NCBI RefSeq assembly: GCF_019130065.1
Contig: NZ_JAHSPG010000018.1
Coordinates: forward strand, 372,001 to 436,000
Length of the DNA: 64,000 nt
Direction of reading: 5' to 3'
Source of the DNA: Pinibacter aurantiacus
GTDB taxonomy: Bacteria > Bacteroidota > Bacteroidia > Chitinophagales > Chitinophagaceae
Below the pieces are notes generated by a model. It was not told the DNA's origin. It ran no database searches and worked only from the letters and a program-made list of their open reading frames with translations. The translations under genes and the position numbers were made by a program. Shown piece by piece: positions 25,077-35,436 of the stretch. How positions within the stretch are numbered: position 1 is the first letter of the stretch; each line of letters opens with the position of its first letter.

Positions 25077-28000
25077 TTATTGTTTAATGATCATCTGCTG
25101 TTGTTGTTGATTATTGTTTTTGTACTGTATTACATAGATGCCCCTTGGCAATTTGCCAAGATCAATTTGCATATTGCTTGCAGTGTTTGTCAATTGTTGC
25201 ATCACCTTACCTTCGATGCTAATGATCCGTATTGTGCCGTTTGCTTCAATTCCTTTTACTCGTATGAATTGTTGTGCCGGATTTGGATATACCTGCATCA
25301 CAAACTCAGTTTCAATTTCAAACTTCACTTGTTTGATGTCAGAGTAAGTAAAGTCTCCGTTGATATCAACCATTTTTAAACGATAGTAGTTGATGTGCTG
25401 CTGCACTTCCACATCAGTGAATTTGTAAAGATGCGTGCCAGGATTATTCAGTGCCACTACAGTTCCTATATCTTCAAACTGACGGCCGTCTGAACTACGT
25501 TGTATTACGAAATGGCTTGTGTTGACTTCCTGATCCGTTTTCCATTGCAGCAATGCATTCTTTCCTTGCTTAGTGGCTGCAAATTCAAGCAGACGCAATG
25601 GTAACGCTTCCCCGGTACCACTTGTGATTGTAAAAGGAGAGAAGCTTGTGTAACCATCCTGCCATTTGCTGTAGTTGCCCAATGTATCTGCCACAGCGCC
25701 AGCTTTGTTGCCCATTTCCCAAATAGTAACGAAGTGTGCAGTTCGCGATTGTGTTCTGTCAAATCCCGGAAGTTCGTCTGCAGGCTTCCAGAAGAATTCA
25801 ACTGTTGCGTTACTGCCGCCCGGCGTTTCTTCTTCTATGAACCATGTACGATTTACCACATTTGTTTTAACAGTATCTCCGCTGGTTCCATTGAACAACA
25901 CATAAGGCACAACGCTTACAGAGAAATTATCCTGTGTTCCTTCATTTTTGATTTTTACAAAATTGCTTTTGAATAGATCAACACCCACAGGGAAAATATT
26001 TTCCTGATCATTGTTAATGAACTTCAATTTTCCTTTACCATTTGTGATCACAAAATGTTCCGGATCGAAATTATTGATCTTGCCTTTGATGGTGAGATCA
26101 TAATCGCCCAACACAATCTTACCTCCGATCCATCCTGGTAATTGATCAGGAAGCGCCATCTTCATATCCACGTCTGTGTTTACAATCAGGTTGCTCTTCA
26201 TTTTTGCAACAGTTGTGTAAGCCAGTGTATCGTTGTTGTTTAGCGCATCAAACTCCATTGGATAGCAGTTGATGATCTGCGCAATTACTTCACCGTTATT
26301 AGCATCGAATTGCATTTTCCTGCTCACCGTCATGCTTGCGCCAGCAGCCAATGTGAACGGTACACTGTCGATCGCGGTAATGGAATTGTTCGCATCCTTG
26401 ATCAGGAACCTTACCCATGCACTTCCGTCCTTTGCGCCGTTATTTTTGATGGCGTACGAAATAAGCACGCTATCACCAGCTACAAAACCAGAAGGATTGA
26501 ATGTGATGGCACCAGCGTGTATTCTTGCCATATCCGGAGCGTCGCCTACGATCAACACTCTTGTCGCTTCATTGTTGTTTTCTCTTTCTTCCAATGCGAT
26601 GTTTGAAGGATCTGCAACAATTTTCATTGTCTTTACACCCGGTATAAGCGACATGTAATTTGCTGTGGCTGCGACCGTCGTGTCTTGTCCCGGTTGTAAG
26701 GCATTGATCACAACATCATCGCCCAGTTGAATATCATCCACCATAAAGCGTAGCACATTGGGTTGAGTGATTTTCAAACCTGCATTTTTCACCGTACCTA
26801 CAATTGTGATCGCTTGTCCAGGATTAGGGTTCAGGCTGCTCGGCGAGATGTATTGTGACAACACTTCAAAGTCAGGATTGCTTTCTACCACTTTCACAAA
26901 GAAGCTGCCTTCATTGTTTGTTTCATTGATTTCACAGATCGTATTGGCAGTGTCGGCAATGACTTTTACTTCGTACAAACCTGCAGCCGTAAAGGCGTGT
27001 TTGAAGGTTGTAAATGATCCAAATGCGTCGCCCGCTTTTATTACATCAATGCTATCGACGCCTATCTCAATATTGTTCAGTACAAATTTTACTGACACTT
27101 TGCTTACATCACGATTGCCGATATTTCGCACCAGTGGATGGAAATCCTGGATGCTGCTGGCTCTTAGTACAACCGGGTTAGATGCAGAGCCAACGTCTGA
27201 AGGCAGCATATTGGGAGAAATGTCTGCGCCAAACTGAATTTGTTTGCTGTTATTTGTTTTTGTTGCTTCAACAATATTGTTATCGATATCTGCCATTACT
27301 TCTACTGTTACAGGACAATCATAATCATTCGTAGTAATGGTAAAAGCATCCGATGTTACAGTTACACTTCCTGATTCCGCCACGCCTGGTGCGGCCACTT
27401 TATTACCCACTGCAACACCGTTTACTGTAAACTGGACTTTGAATGGACCGGTTGCAATTCCTGTATTGTTGATGACAGTAGTAAACTTAACTTGTGAACC
27501 TACTGACAACGCGGTGCTTGTTGGTTTGATCGTTGTGGCAATCAAATCAGGTTTTGGAACATTAATTCTTGTTTCAAAGACATTGTTGTCCTCATTGTCT
27601 TCACTTACAGCTTTGTCAACATCTGTTACAATGCGGAAGAAGTGGTCGCCCGGCAACATTGCAGGATCGTCGAAAGTTAATGTTGTTGATGTTTTTCCTG
27701 ACAACGAACTTACTGTGTATTCTTTCAACAATACTCTTGGGCCCCCGCTCATGGAATCCAGTAACTGTACTTTGTGCGGGCCGGCATCACCACATTTAAT
27801 ATTCGCATCAGCAAAAGCAAACCTGGTGAATTTCGTTTGCTGGAAGTTCTGAATGGTAAGATCAGGATCTATGCTTTCCGCGATCATTGTTACAGATTGC
27901 GTACCACCCATTTGTTCAAACACGCCTTTGTAGAACGCACCAGGTATTTCGAAAAACTCATTGTACACATAGTTTTGCTCAGCTGTTATAACATTTGGCC

Positions 28001-31000
28001 CTGTTGTATCGAGCGTTACAAAAACCTCGAATGTTTTTACTTCGCCCGGAGATGTTGTTCCATCCACACTCCAATATGTTTGTATCAATTTGCCATTATG
28101 GAAAATATGAACAGTGTCTTTCAATATCTGATCCCATGCGTTCCAGAAATTGCTCAGGTTTCGTGCACGATAAGATACGGTTACACTGACTTTTCCAGTT
28201 GTACCTACTTTTTTCGAACATGGCGCATTGCTAAAGCTTGACGCTATTACAACACCCGGCTGTGGTACAGTGTTACAAGGTTTTGTAGGGCAAGGTACAT
28301 TTACATTAACAGTAGTCGGGTTGCTGGTAAATGTAAAGTCTGTAACTGTAACCTCGTAAGTGATCGTGCCACCACATGCTACGTTTTGCAACAAGTAGCT
28401 GTAGTTTCCGTTTGCATCCGTTGTGGTTGTAAATGTTTCTGTGCCAATCTTGATATCTACTTCGCCGCCCGCAACACCTTGTGGCACTGCTGTTCCATAG
28501 TAAGCAGCGGAACCTGCGATCAACACTGCAGTTGGGCAACTTTGTACAGTAGCTGCAGAGGTAATGTTGATGCCTCCCGGCAATATTACATGACCCACTG
28601 TTACCGGACGAATAGCATAGTTGTTCAGTATGTTAGATTCGCCGAGTGTGTTGCTGCTGTCGATCCAAACTTTGATAGGATAGAAGCCATCTGTTGCAAA
28701 AGAAAATACTTTGCTGATGGTCGCGCTGCTGAATTTTTCTACAACAGGAATGGTGCCACTGCCTATCAGAATGGTGTCTCTGTAAAACTTGATGGGAACA
28801 TTCGTTGCTGTGTATGCACTGCTGTTAGTGATGTTCGCCGTTACAGTGAATGGTTCACTTACCGCAGGATTGTTTTTGCTGAATGAAATATCATTTGCAA
28901 ATATTTTCAGATCAAGTAATTCGTATGTAATGATTGGCCCTGATTTGTAACTGAAGTTGGACGAGTTGCCATGATCATCAGTTGCAAAAAATTGATAGCC
29001 CAGGGTGTTGGTGAAATTTGGATGCTCAACCGTAAGCGTGTAGGTAACACCATTTACGTAGTCGGTACCAGCATCATCTTTGTTCATGGTATACATGCCT
29101 TCGCCTGCATCATTAAAATCTCCATCGCCATTTCTGTCAATGCCTACTTTAGGGAAGTCTGCAGCAGGTGGTCGATTGTCTGCGGATTTGTAAACGATCT
29201 TATAAGTGTACATTCCGGTTTGTCCGGCTTCTGCGCTTACTCCACGTGTGCCGCCAAAAGGCGCAATGGTGATGAAAGATAATGATGGAGCGGCTCCCGG
29301 CACATAACCAGAACCTGATAACTGCGTAGTAACGGAATCAATACCCGGAGTAGATGATACTATTTTTAACTGGCCCACGAAACTGCTTATCAATGACGGC
29401 GTAAATGTTACCGGCAAGGTAATAGAGCCATTTACAGGAATCGTAGTGCCAGAGGTAAAGGTCACGCCAAACGCGGTATTGCTGCTCACTACATTGCTAA
29501 GTGTTGCTACAATATTACCTGTGTTTCTTATGGAGAAAAGGAATGTGGATGGGGCGCCTGTCGCTACTGCACCAAAATCATGACCGGCAGCGGGATCTAT
29601 TGTCCATGATGGAATTTGCGTAGCACCCTGTCCTTTAACGGCTACTTTAAAGTCATCGCCGGATGTATGGATCACAATGGTGTCGCTGTATGCAATGGCA
29701 TTGGTTGGTGTAAAACTTACCCTGATCGTATCAGTTTTTCCTGCCGCAATGGTTACGGTGCCAGTGATGTTTGTGGTGAATGGTGCTGTAGCATCAACAC
29801 TGTTGATGGTTTGGTTTGTAGCACTCGCGTTCGTTACTACAATATCTTTTGTTATGGTCGTATTGACCGGAACTATAGTGAAATCAAGGGAATCCGGCGC
29901 TATGGATAGTAAGCCCACTGCAAATTTTTTCCATGCAGTGATGCTCCAATTGCCTTCCTGGTTTTTTGTCCGGATAAATAAGTTGTGATCGCCGCTTGCC
30001 AATGATGCCGTGTTGATTGATGTGGTAACGTTGCTAAGATTGGTTCCTGCTGCAATTGTAATGCTTTGTCCATTGCCTGTTCCGGGATCCGTATCGATAA
30101 AGTATTCTGCGGCTACAATGTTCAGTGGAGCAGTAGGTTCAACGGGATAATAGTAGTCTGCATTGATAATAAAATCCTTTACGTTTGTAATGCTCCAACT
30201 GCCCTCGTTGTTTTTACTACGAATATATAATCTGTGCGTGCCGTTGCTTAATCCGGTTGTATTTACAGAAGCGTTAATGTTATTGAGATCGACACCTGCA
30301 GCGATGAAGATAGCTTGACCACTGCCCACGCCTGGATCTGTATCAATAAAATATTCAACGGCAATAATATTTTGTGGTGATGGAGGAATAACGGGGTATG
30401 TAAAATCTGCATTCACAATAAACTCCCTCATGCTTGTAAGGCTCCAAAATCCTTCGTTGTTTTTACTGCGGATATAAAACCGGTGTGTACCGTTTGAAAG
30501 TCCTGCTGTGTTGGCTGTTGCCGCAATGTTCGAAATGTCTGTACCAGCTGTAACTGTAATGGCCGAGCCACTTCCAAGGCCCGGATCGGTATCGAAGAAA
30601 TATTCTGCGGCTACAACATTTTGCGCAGCAACAGGCGCCGGAGCATAAGCGAAATCGAAATTCACAATAAACTCTTTCACACTCGTCAGGCTCCAGCGAC
30701 CTTCATTGTTCCTGCTGCGGATGTACAACCTGTGCGTGCCATTGGATAAGGTGGCTGTGTTAATGGTAGCCGATGTATTGCTTAGGTCCAAACTTGCTGA
30801 AATTGGAATAGGTGTTCCGCCGCCGTGTCCCGGATCAGTATCTATAAAATACTCTGCGGCAACGATGTTTTGCGCAGCCGCTGGTGGCGCCGAATACACA
30901 ACATTTGCATCATACAGAAAGTCCTTCATGGCTGTAATGCTCCAAAATCCTGACGCATTTCTCGTGCGCAGGTAGAGGCGATGCAGGCCATTGCTTAAGC

Positions 31001-31214
31001 CGTTTACATTAATGGTGGCGGCAAGATTGCTAATGTCAGTGGCCGCCGTAACGCTTGCGGGCGTTGCATTTCCGGGACCTGGATCGGTATCTATAAAATA
31101 TTCCGCTGCAGCTATATTTTGCAAGGCTGAGGGAGCAGGGGGGTATGCTGGATCTTGCGCGTAACTGCAAGCCGCAGTAACCAACAACAATATGGTGTAA
31201 AAATATTTGGTCAT
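25077..31214 (-). CDS. Very large T9SS-secreted surface protein with five N-terminal repeats and CARDB domains
   Basis: 2045 residues. After the signal peptide (ending ACSYAQ), five tandem units of about 83 residues (33-445) each start with a variant of NIVAAEYFIDTDPG and contain LSNGTHRLYIRSKNNEGSWS. An ASH/choice-of-anchor-D-like Ig domain follows (about 545-640), then a series of CARDB-type adhesion domains (about 770-1600, for example DLKIFANDISFSKNNP). A late region carries a fibronectin/discoidin-like segment with WKTDQEVNTSHFVIQRSSDG. The last 75 residues form a type A sorting domain starting VYPNPAQQFIRVKG, ending with a run of Gln before MIIKQ. The likely role is surface attachment or a cell-surface scaffold. 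It stands alone. Confidence 0.8.
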   Translation of the reverse strand: MTKYFYTILLLVTAACSYAQDPAYPPAPSALQNIAAAEYFIDTDPGPGNATPASVTAATDISNLAATINVNGLSNGLHRLYLRTRNASGFWSITAMKDFLYDANVVYSAPPAAAQNIVAAEYFIDTDPGHGGGTPIPISASLDLSNTSATINTATLSNGTHRLYIRSRNNEGRWSLTSVKEFIVNFDFAYAPAPVAAQNVVAAEYFFDTDPGLGSGSAITVTAGTDISNIAATANTAGLSNGTHRFYIRSKNNEGFWSLTSMREFIVNADFTYPVIPPSPQNIIAVEYFIDTDPGVGSGQAIFIAAGVDLNNINASVNTTGLSNGTHRLYIRSKNNEGSWSITNVKDFIINADYYYPVEPTAPLNIVAAEYFIDTDPGTGNGQSITIAAGTNLSNVTTSINTASLASGDHNLFIRTKNQEGNWSITAWKKFAVGLLSIAPDSLDFTIVPVNTTITKDIVVTNASATNQTINSVDATAPFTTNITGTVTIAAGKTDTIRVSFTPTNAIAYSDTIVIHTSGDDFKVAVKGQGATQIPSWTIDPAAGHDFGAVATGAPSTFLFSIRNTGNIVATLSNVVSSNTAFGVTFTSGTTIPVNGSITLPVTFTPSLISSFVGQLKIVSSTPGIDSVTTQLSGSGYVPGAAPSLSFITIAPFGGTRGVSAEAGQTGMYTYKIVYKSADNRPPAADFPKVGIDRNGDGDFNDAGEGMYTMNKDDAGTDYVNGVTYTLTVEHPNFTNTLGYQFFATDDHGNSSNFSYKSGPIITYELLDLKIFANDISFSKNNPAVSEPFTVTANITNSSAYTATNVPIKFYRDTILIGSGTIPVVEKFSSATISKVFSFATDGFYPIKVWIDSSNTLGESNILNNYAIRPVTVGHVILPGGINITSAATVQSCPTAVLIAGSAAYYGTAVPQGVAGGEVDIKIGTETFTTTTDANGNYSYLLQNVACGGTITYEVTVTDFTFTSNPTTVNVNVPCPTKPCNTVPQPGVVIASSFSNAPCSKKVGTTGKVSVTVSYRARNLSNFWNAWDQILKDTVHIFHNGKLIQTYWSVDGTTSPGEVKTFEVFVTLDTTGPNVITAEQNYVYNEFFEIPGAFYKGVFEQMGGTQSVTMIAESIDPDLTIQNFQQTKFTRFAFADANIKCGDAGPHKVQLLDSMSGGPRVLLKEYTVSSLSGKTSTTLTFDDPAMLPGDHFFRIVTDVDKAVSEDNEDNNVFETRINVPKPDLIATTIKPTSTALSVGSQVKFTTVINNTGIATGPFKVQFTVNGVAVGNKVAAPGVAESGSVTVTSDAFTITTNDYDCPVTVEVMADIDNNIVEATKTNNSKQIQFGADISPNMLPSDVGSASNPVVLRASSIQDFHPLVRNIGNRDVSKVSVKFVLNNIEIGVDSIDVIKAGDAFGSFTTFKHAFTAAGLYEVKVIADTANTICEINETNNEGSFFVKVVESNPDFEVLSQYISPSSLNPNPGQAITIVGTVKNAGLKITQPNVLRFMVDDIQLGDDVVINALQPGQDTTVAATANYMSLIPGVKTMKIVADPSNIALEERENNNEATRVLIVGDAPDMARIHAGAITFNPSGFVAGDSVLISYAIKNNGAKDGSAWVRFLIKDANNSITAIDSVPFTLAAGASMTVSRKMQFDANNGEVIAQIINCYPMEFDALNNNDTLAYTTVAKMKSNLIVNTDVDMKMALPDQLPGWIGGKIVLGDYDLTIKGKINNFDPEHFVITNGKGKLKFINNDQENIFPVGVDLFKSNFVKIKNEGTQDNFSVSVVPYVLFNGTSGDTVKTNVVNRTWFIEEETPGGSNATVEFFWKPADELPGFDRTQSRTAHFVTIWEMGNKAGAVADTLGNYSKWQDGYTSFSPFTITSGTGEALPLRLLEFAATKQGKNALLQWKTDQEVNTSHFVIQRSSDGRQFEDIGTVVALNNPGTHLYKFTDVEVQQHINYYRLKMVDINGDFTYSDIKQVKFEIETEFVMQVYPNPAQQFIRVKGIEANGTIRIISIEGKVMQQLTNTASNMQIDLGKLPRGIYVIQYKNNNQQQQQMIIKQ
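29882..31118 (-). repeat. Five tandem ~250-bp coding repeats in the large surface protein
   Basis: The DNA encoding residues 33-445 of the 2045-residue protein consists of five diverged copies of a unit of about 250 bp. Each contains a GGATC(G/T)GTATC-type stretch encoding (I/F)DTDPG and a sequence encoding HR(L/F)YIRSKNNEG. Similarity is high enough for copy-number change by recombination. Confidence 0.75.
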
Positions 31215-31374
31215 TACTCTGGTTTTTAAGATCGCTGTTGGTTATTGTTGGCATGATCCAACCAGTTTGCCGTGGTGCTTGCGGCAAAATGAATCTATGG
31301 AGAAGGCAACGTTGTGTTGTTGACCTTCTCCGATGGATTTTTGTAACAGCGGTGTTGTTTGTTCGAAACCGTTA

Positions 31375-32421
31375 CTAGTTATTGTTCCTGGTGCTAAAAG
31401 TTATGTTCATGGTTGCACTACCTGATGGGATGGAAGTAGGCACAGTCAATGTGTAAATGCTGGGAATATTGGGAATGCCTGAAAGCCTGTATGGATCGGT
31501 TGCGCCAAATGCGCCCATGTCAGGGTTTACAACAGTGCCTACAGTGAGGCCGGTTCCTTTAGCGGGTGAGCCTGCTTTAAGCACCATCCGACTGTCAAGA
31601 CTGCCTGTGCTGCCTCCGACATATACAGTGCTCATGTCAACATTGAGTGTGTTTCCTGTTGCCGTGCCGGACAATGTTTGATTGGCTTGAAACAAGTTGT
31701 TTTTAACGGTGCTGTTGGTAAAAGTACAGCTAGCATAGGTGCCGAAAATATTGTTTGCGATGTATGTATTTAGCAACACAACACCATATGCGCTGCCATA
31801 AATACTGTTGTTTCTAAAAAGATTTCCGGTGCCTGTCAATTGATCCATCCCTATGTTGCAATAGCCGTAAAAAGCATTGTTCTCACAAACAAAGTTTGTA
31901 ATGATTACGGCAGCAGCATTACTAAAACCATTGTTTAAGAAAAAGCATTTTCTGAAAGTTATTGCATCATTGGTGCCGCTTTCAAAATAAGGGCTTCCTG
32001 TAAAACCAACTCTTTCAAAGGTTACATTACTGGCGCCATTAAAGTACATCCCCGTTAAGGTAACGCCGATGAATTTGGAACCGCTGGCACCTGCATTCAA
32101 ACGAAGAAATCCTAAACGGCTATCTGCTGTTAAAACCTGCAGGCCGCTATTGCCCGGTGCATTTGTACTGGCCGGGTCGAGCAAATAACCAGGTCCAATG
32201 AAAGTGAGTCTCTTGCCAATCGTCATGCTGTTGGTTACATAATCGACAACGCTTGGTTCAATATACAAGCTATCTCCATTTGTTACACTCGCACTGTTTA
32301 CAGCATCGTAAATACTGGTGAAATTTGCGTTTACACCTGCGTTATTATTAATTCTCCAGCTTTTGGCAAAGGAGATAGAGGTTATTGATAATCCGGTTAG
32401 GAGGAGGAGAAAATATTTCAT
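31375..32421 (-). CDS. Secreted protein, probable right-handed beta-helix (parallel beta) fold
   Basis: 348 residues from ATG at 32421, which gives a clean signal peptide (MKYFLLLLTGLSITSISFAK); the frame stays open upstream but without a plausible leader. After INNNAGVNANFTSIYDAVNSA come repeated short strands rich in Asn, Gly and Phe (for example GMYFNGASNVTFERVGFTGSP), typical of parallel beta-helix proteins such as NosD-type or pectate-lyase-like folds. No catalytic motif was recognised and no sorting domain is seen at the C-terminus. It lies 160 bp upstream of the large surface protein on the same strand. Confidence 0.65.
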   Translation of the reverse strand: MKYFLLLLTGLSITSISFAKSWRINNNAGVNANFTSIYDAVNSASVTNGDSLYIEPSVVDYVTNSMTIGKRLTFIGPGYLLDPASTNAPGNSGLQVLTADSRLGFLRLNAGASGSKFIGVTLTGMYFNGASNVTFERVGFTGSPYFESGTNDAITFRKCFFLNNGFSNAAAVIITNFVCENNAFYGYCNIGMDQLTGTGNLFRNNSIYGSAYGVVLLNTYIANNIFGTYASCTFTNSTVKNNLFQANQTLSGTATGNTLNVDMSTVYVGGSTGSLDSRMVLKAGSPAKGTGLTVGTVVNPDMGAFGATDPYRLSGIPNIPSIYTLTVPTSIPSGSATMNITFSTRNNN

Positions 32422-32745
32422 TGTGTTTCGTTTAGAATGTAAAAATATTTTCCAGCGAAGCGGAATCATATCCCCGAAAAACATGAATTTCATCAATTTG
32501 AAAATTTGGGAATTTGAAAATGGGGAATGCCGTAGGGGCGAATCGCATTCGCCCTGTCACACCATCAACGAGCCCACAAGCCCAGCACAGGCGAGTATCA
32601 TAATTTTCAAATCCTCAAATTGCCCTCCCATTTTCAACTTTCAACTTTCAATTTTCCATTAGTAAAAATCATGGAAAACAGGGATGGCGTAAAGGAATGC
32701 TTTGTGGTTAATTTGTAAAGTGGGAGTAAACAGTTATTTTACCAA
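32422..32745. other. Divergent intergenic region with a REP-like palindrome
   Basis: 324 bp between the beta-helix gene (minus) and a kinase gene (plus). It holds GGGCGAAT CGC ATTCGCCC (32536-32554), preceded by GCCGTAGG, and several A/T-rich near-repeats of AATTTTCAACTTTCAA at 32600-32660. TTAATTTG near 32710 is one mismatch from a -7 box for the kinase. Confidence 0.5.
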
Positions 32746-34704
32746 ATGCGGTTAATTTTCTCGGCCTTCATTTTAACTACTTTATACTTACCTGTGAAAG
32801 CGCAGGATCTGATGAACAGAGACAGTTTGTTGAAACTTTTGCCTTTGGCAAAAGAAGACTCAAACAAGGTGTTGCTGTACATTAATATTGGTCAGCAATA
32901 TGAATCTAACGAACCAGAGGCTGCAAAACAATATTACCGGGCGGCCCGGGATTTAAGTGAAAAGATAGGATACACCAGAGGCCTGATCAAGTTTGCAGCA
33001 AACTACACGTTTGTTTTGAATATGCAGGGGTTCTATGATTCATCGCTCATGATCAACAAAACGTCTGTAGAGCTTTCCAGGAAAATAAAGGATTCGCTTT
33101 ATCTCGCAAAGACCTTGTTTAACACAGGCAGCTCGTATCGTGTAATGGGCGATTTTGAAAATGCGGTGAAATGTTATGAAGAAGGAAAAGTGATATTTGC
33201 GAATTATAAAGATGACAGGATCCAGGCACAGGGCGATGATATTTTGCAAAATCTTTTTACGGAATTGCATCAGTATGATAAGGGTGTTGAGTATGGCGAA
33301 CGATCAGTAAGAATACTTCGGAAGCTGGATATACCGGCGCTTTTGGGCATTTCGCTGATGAACCTGGGGATTAATTATCAAAAGAAAATGCTTTCTGACA
33401 AGGCTGAAAAATGTTATCGCGAAGCATTGGAGATTGCCAAAAGTGTGGATGATAAAAACATGGAGGCTACCGGTTATCTGAATATCACTGATGTATATTT
33501 TCAATCGGGAAGGTACAAGGAAATGAAGCCGTACGTAGATAAAGCGATAGCGCTTTCCCGCGAGTTGAATCTGCATGAAAGTGAATTGATAGCAACAAAG
33601 GCACTCGCATTTCACTACATGTCGGTAAATGATTATGGTACGGCAGAGAAGAAGGCACAGGAAGCGTTGGCCATTTCGAATAGCTATAACCTAAGGATAC
33701 AAAGGGAAAAGGTATACAATGTACTGGCGTCGATTGCCTACGGTATGCACAACTTGAAGCTGGGAGAGGAATATGAAACAAAAGGTGCGTTACTGTCGGA
33801 TAGTTTGTTGAACGAACAGATACAAAAGAATAACCAGGAGCTGGAAAAAAAATATGAAACCAAACAAAAGGAAGGCAAGATAAAGGAACTGGAGGCAGAA
33901 AGGCAATTGCAGGCATTGTCGATTAAACAGAAAAATATCCTAAATTATATTTTGATAGCGAGTGCCATTATAATACTGATCATTTTCACACTTTCTTACC
34001 GCAACTACAAGCAAAAGCAAAAGCTGCAGCAGCAGCGGATTGCAGAGCTGGAAACTGAAAAGAAACTCGCAGCAACGGAAGCGGTACTTAAAGGTGAAGA
34101 GCAGGAAAGAACCCGCCTGGCTAAGGACCTTCACGACGGTTTGGGAGGAATGTTGTCGGGCATTAAATACTCATTTCAAACTATGAAAGAGAATCTTATA
34201 ATGACGCCGGAAAATATGCAGTCATTTGAACGCAGCATGGATATGTTGGATAGTTCCATCAGAGAAATGCGTCGTGTGGCGCACAACATGATGCCTGAAT
34301 CTTTGGTGAAATTTGGCCTTGACGAAGCGTTGAAAGATTTTTGCAATGACATAAATCAGAGTGGCGCATTGAAAGTCAGTTATCAGTCGTTTGGATTGGC
34401 AGATCAATCGATTGATCAAACGGTGTCCATTACCATTTATCGTATAGTGCAGGAGTTGATCAATAATACTATAAAGCATGCCGCTGCCACTGAGGCTATC
34501 GTGCAGTTAACAAAAACCGATGGCACCATTTCAATTACCACGGAAGATGATGGAAAAGGATTTGACACAGCGATTCTTCAGCGTGCGAAAGGGATTGGAT
34601 GGAGTAATATTCAAAACCGGATAGAGTTCCTGAAAGGCAAGCTGGACGTTCGCTCTGAGGAAGGCAAAGGAACATCTGTTCATATAGAAATAAACAATAA
34701 CTAA
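32746..34704 (+). CDS. TPR-containing sensor histidine kinase, paired with a LuxR-type regulator
   Basis: 652 residues with the same architecture as the kinase at 22800: signal peptide, TPR repeats (about 35-350), coiled coil, a membrane helix near 400-418 (ILIASAIIILIIFTLSY) and a HisKA_3/HATPase core. His463 lies in RLAKDLHDGLGGMLSGI, the N box is QELINNTIKHAAA and the G box EDDGKGFD. The stop overlaps the ATG of the response regulator (TAATGG), so the two are translationally coupled. The input signal is unknown. Confidence 0.93.
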   Translation: MRLIFSAFILTTLYLPVKAQDLMNRDSLLKLLPLAKEDSNKVLLYINIGQQYESNEPEAAKQYYRAARDLSEKIGYTRGLIKFAANYTFVLNMQGFYDSSLMINKTSVELSRKIKDSLYLAKTLFNTGSSYRVMGDFENAVKCYEEGKVIFANYKDDRIQAQGDDILQNLFTELHQYDKGVEYGERSVRILRKLDIPALLGISLMNLGINYQKKMLSDKAEKCYREALEIAKSVDDKNMEATGYLNITDVYFQSGRYKEMKPYVDKAIALSRELNLHESELIATKALAFHYMSVNDYGTAEKKAQEALAISNSYNLRIQREKVYNVLASIAYGMHNLKLGEEYETKGALLSDSLLNEQIQKNNQELEKKYETKQKEGKIKELEAERQLQALSIKQKNILNYILIASAIIILIIFTLSYRNYKQKQKLQQQRIAELETEKKLAATEAVLKGEEQERTRLAKDLHDGLGGMLSGIKYSFQTMKENLIMTPENMQSFERSMDMLDSSIREMRRVAHNMMPESLVKFGLDEALKDFCNDINQSGALKVSYQSFGLADQSIDQTVSITIYRIVQELINNTIKHAAATEAIVQLTKTDGTISITTEDDGKGFDTAILQRAKGIGWSNIQNRIEFLKGKLDVRSEEGKGTSVHIEINNN

Positions 34705-35333
34705 TGGCAATTTCGATTTTTATTGTTGACGATCATTACATGGTGATAGAAGGAATTCGTTCATTGTTTCAGCATGAAAAAAATGTGGTGTGGCTGGGAC
34801 ATGCCACCAATGCAGCGTCGTGCCTTGCATTTTTAAAACAGCAACTACCCGATATCATTTTGCTTGACATTAATCTACCGGATAAAAGTGGTATTGATCT
34901 CTGCAAGGAAATTAAGACACTGTACCCCACTGTGTGTGTGATCGGACTGAGCACTTTCAACCAGCAGAGTTTTATCGAGAAGATGATGGCAAATGGAGCC
35001 TCGGGCTATGTGCTTAAGAATGCAACGCAGAAGGAGTTAATGGATAGTTTTGAAACGGTGATGAAAGGCAGGGCTTATCTCTCGCACGAGGTTGCACAGA
35101 TGTTGCGCAGTAACGAGGCCGCGGATGATGCACCTGTACTTACGCGCCGCGAAAAGGAAGTGTTGGAGCTGATTGCAGAGGGTTTGACAAACAATGAAAT
35201 GGCTGAGAAACTTTTTGTAAGTGCCTCCACCATTGATACCCATCGCAAGAATTTATTGATGAAGCTCAATGCAAAAAATACGGCAGAACTTGTGAAGTTG
35301 GCACTCATAAAAAAACTGATCTCCTTTTCATAG
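34704..35333 (+). CDS. NarL/FixJ-type response regulator
   Basis: 209 residues. The receiver domain (1-120) has the acidic pair VDDH, phospho-acceptor Asp55 in IILLDINLPDKSG and the conserved Lys in YVLKNATQKE. The LuxR/GerE helix-turn-helix (about 142-205) reads LTRREKEVLELIAEGLTNNE, then MAEKLFVSASTIDTHRKNLL. Phosphorylated by the overlapping upstream kinase, it should act as a DNA-binding regulator. It may also serve the orphan paralogue at 22800. Confidence 0.95.
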   Translation: MAISIFIVDDHYMVIEGIRSLFQHEKNVVWLGHATNAASCLAFLKQQLPDIILLDINLPDKSGIDLCKEIKTLYPTVCVIGLSTFNQQSFIEKMMANGASGYVLKNATQKELMDSFETVMKGRAYLSHEVAQMLRSNEAADDAPVLTRREKEVLELIAEGLTNNEMAEKLFVSASTIDTHRKNLLMKLNAKNTAELVKLALIKKLISFS

Positions 35334-35436
35334 AAGATGCAATTATCAATCTGCAACGAAATGAAAGGCTAAGTCCTTGTTCTGTCTCTGGAAAGGAGCA
35401 ACTAGCCCTTAGCCGTTCTTAGATTCTTCATGGATC

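Noticed and set aside
27774-28241. 155-codon plus-strand frame inside the large surface protein gene
   Set aside because: Cys- and His-rich, low-plausibility translation antisense to the CARDB repeats.
29882-31118. DNA repeat array of a mobile element or CRISPR
   Set aside because: The repeats are in frame and encode tandem protein domains of a surface protein.
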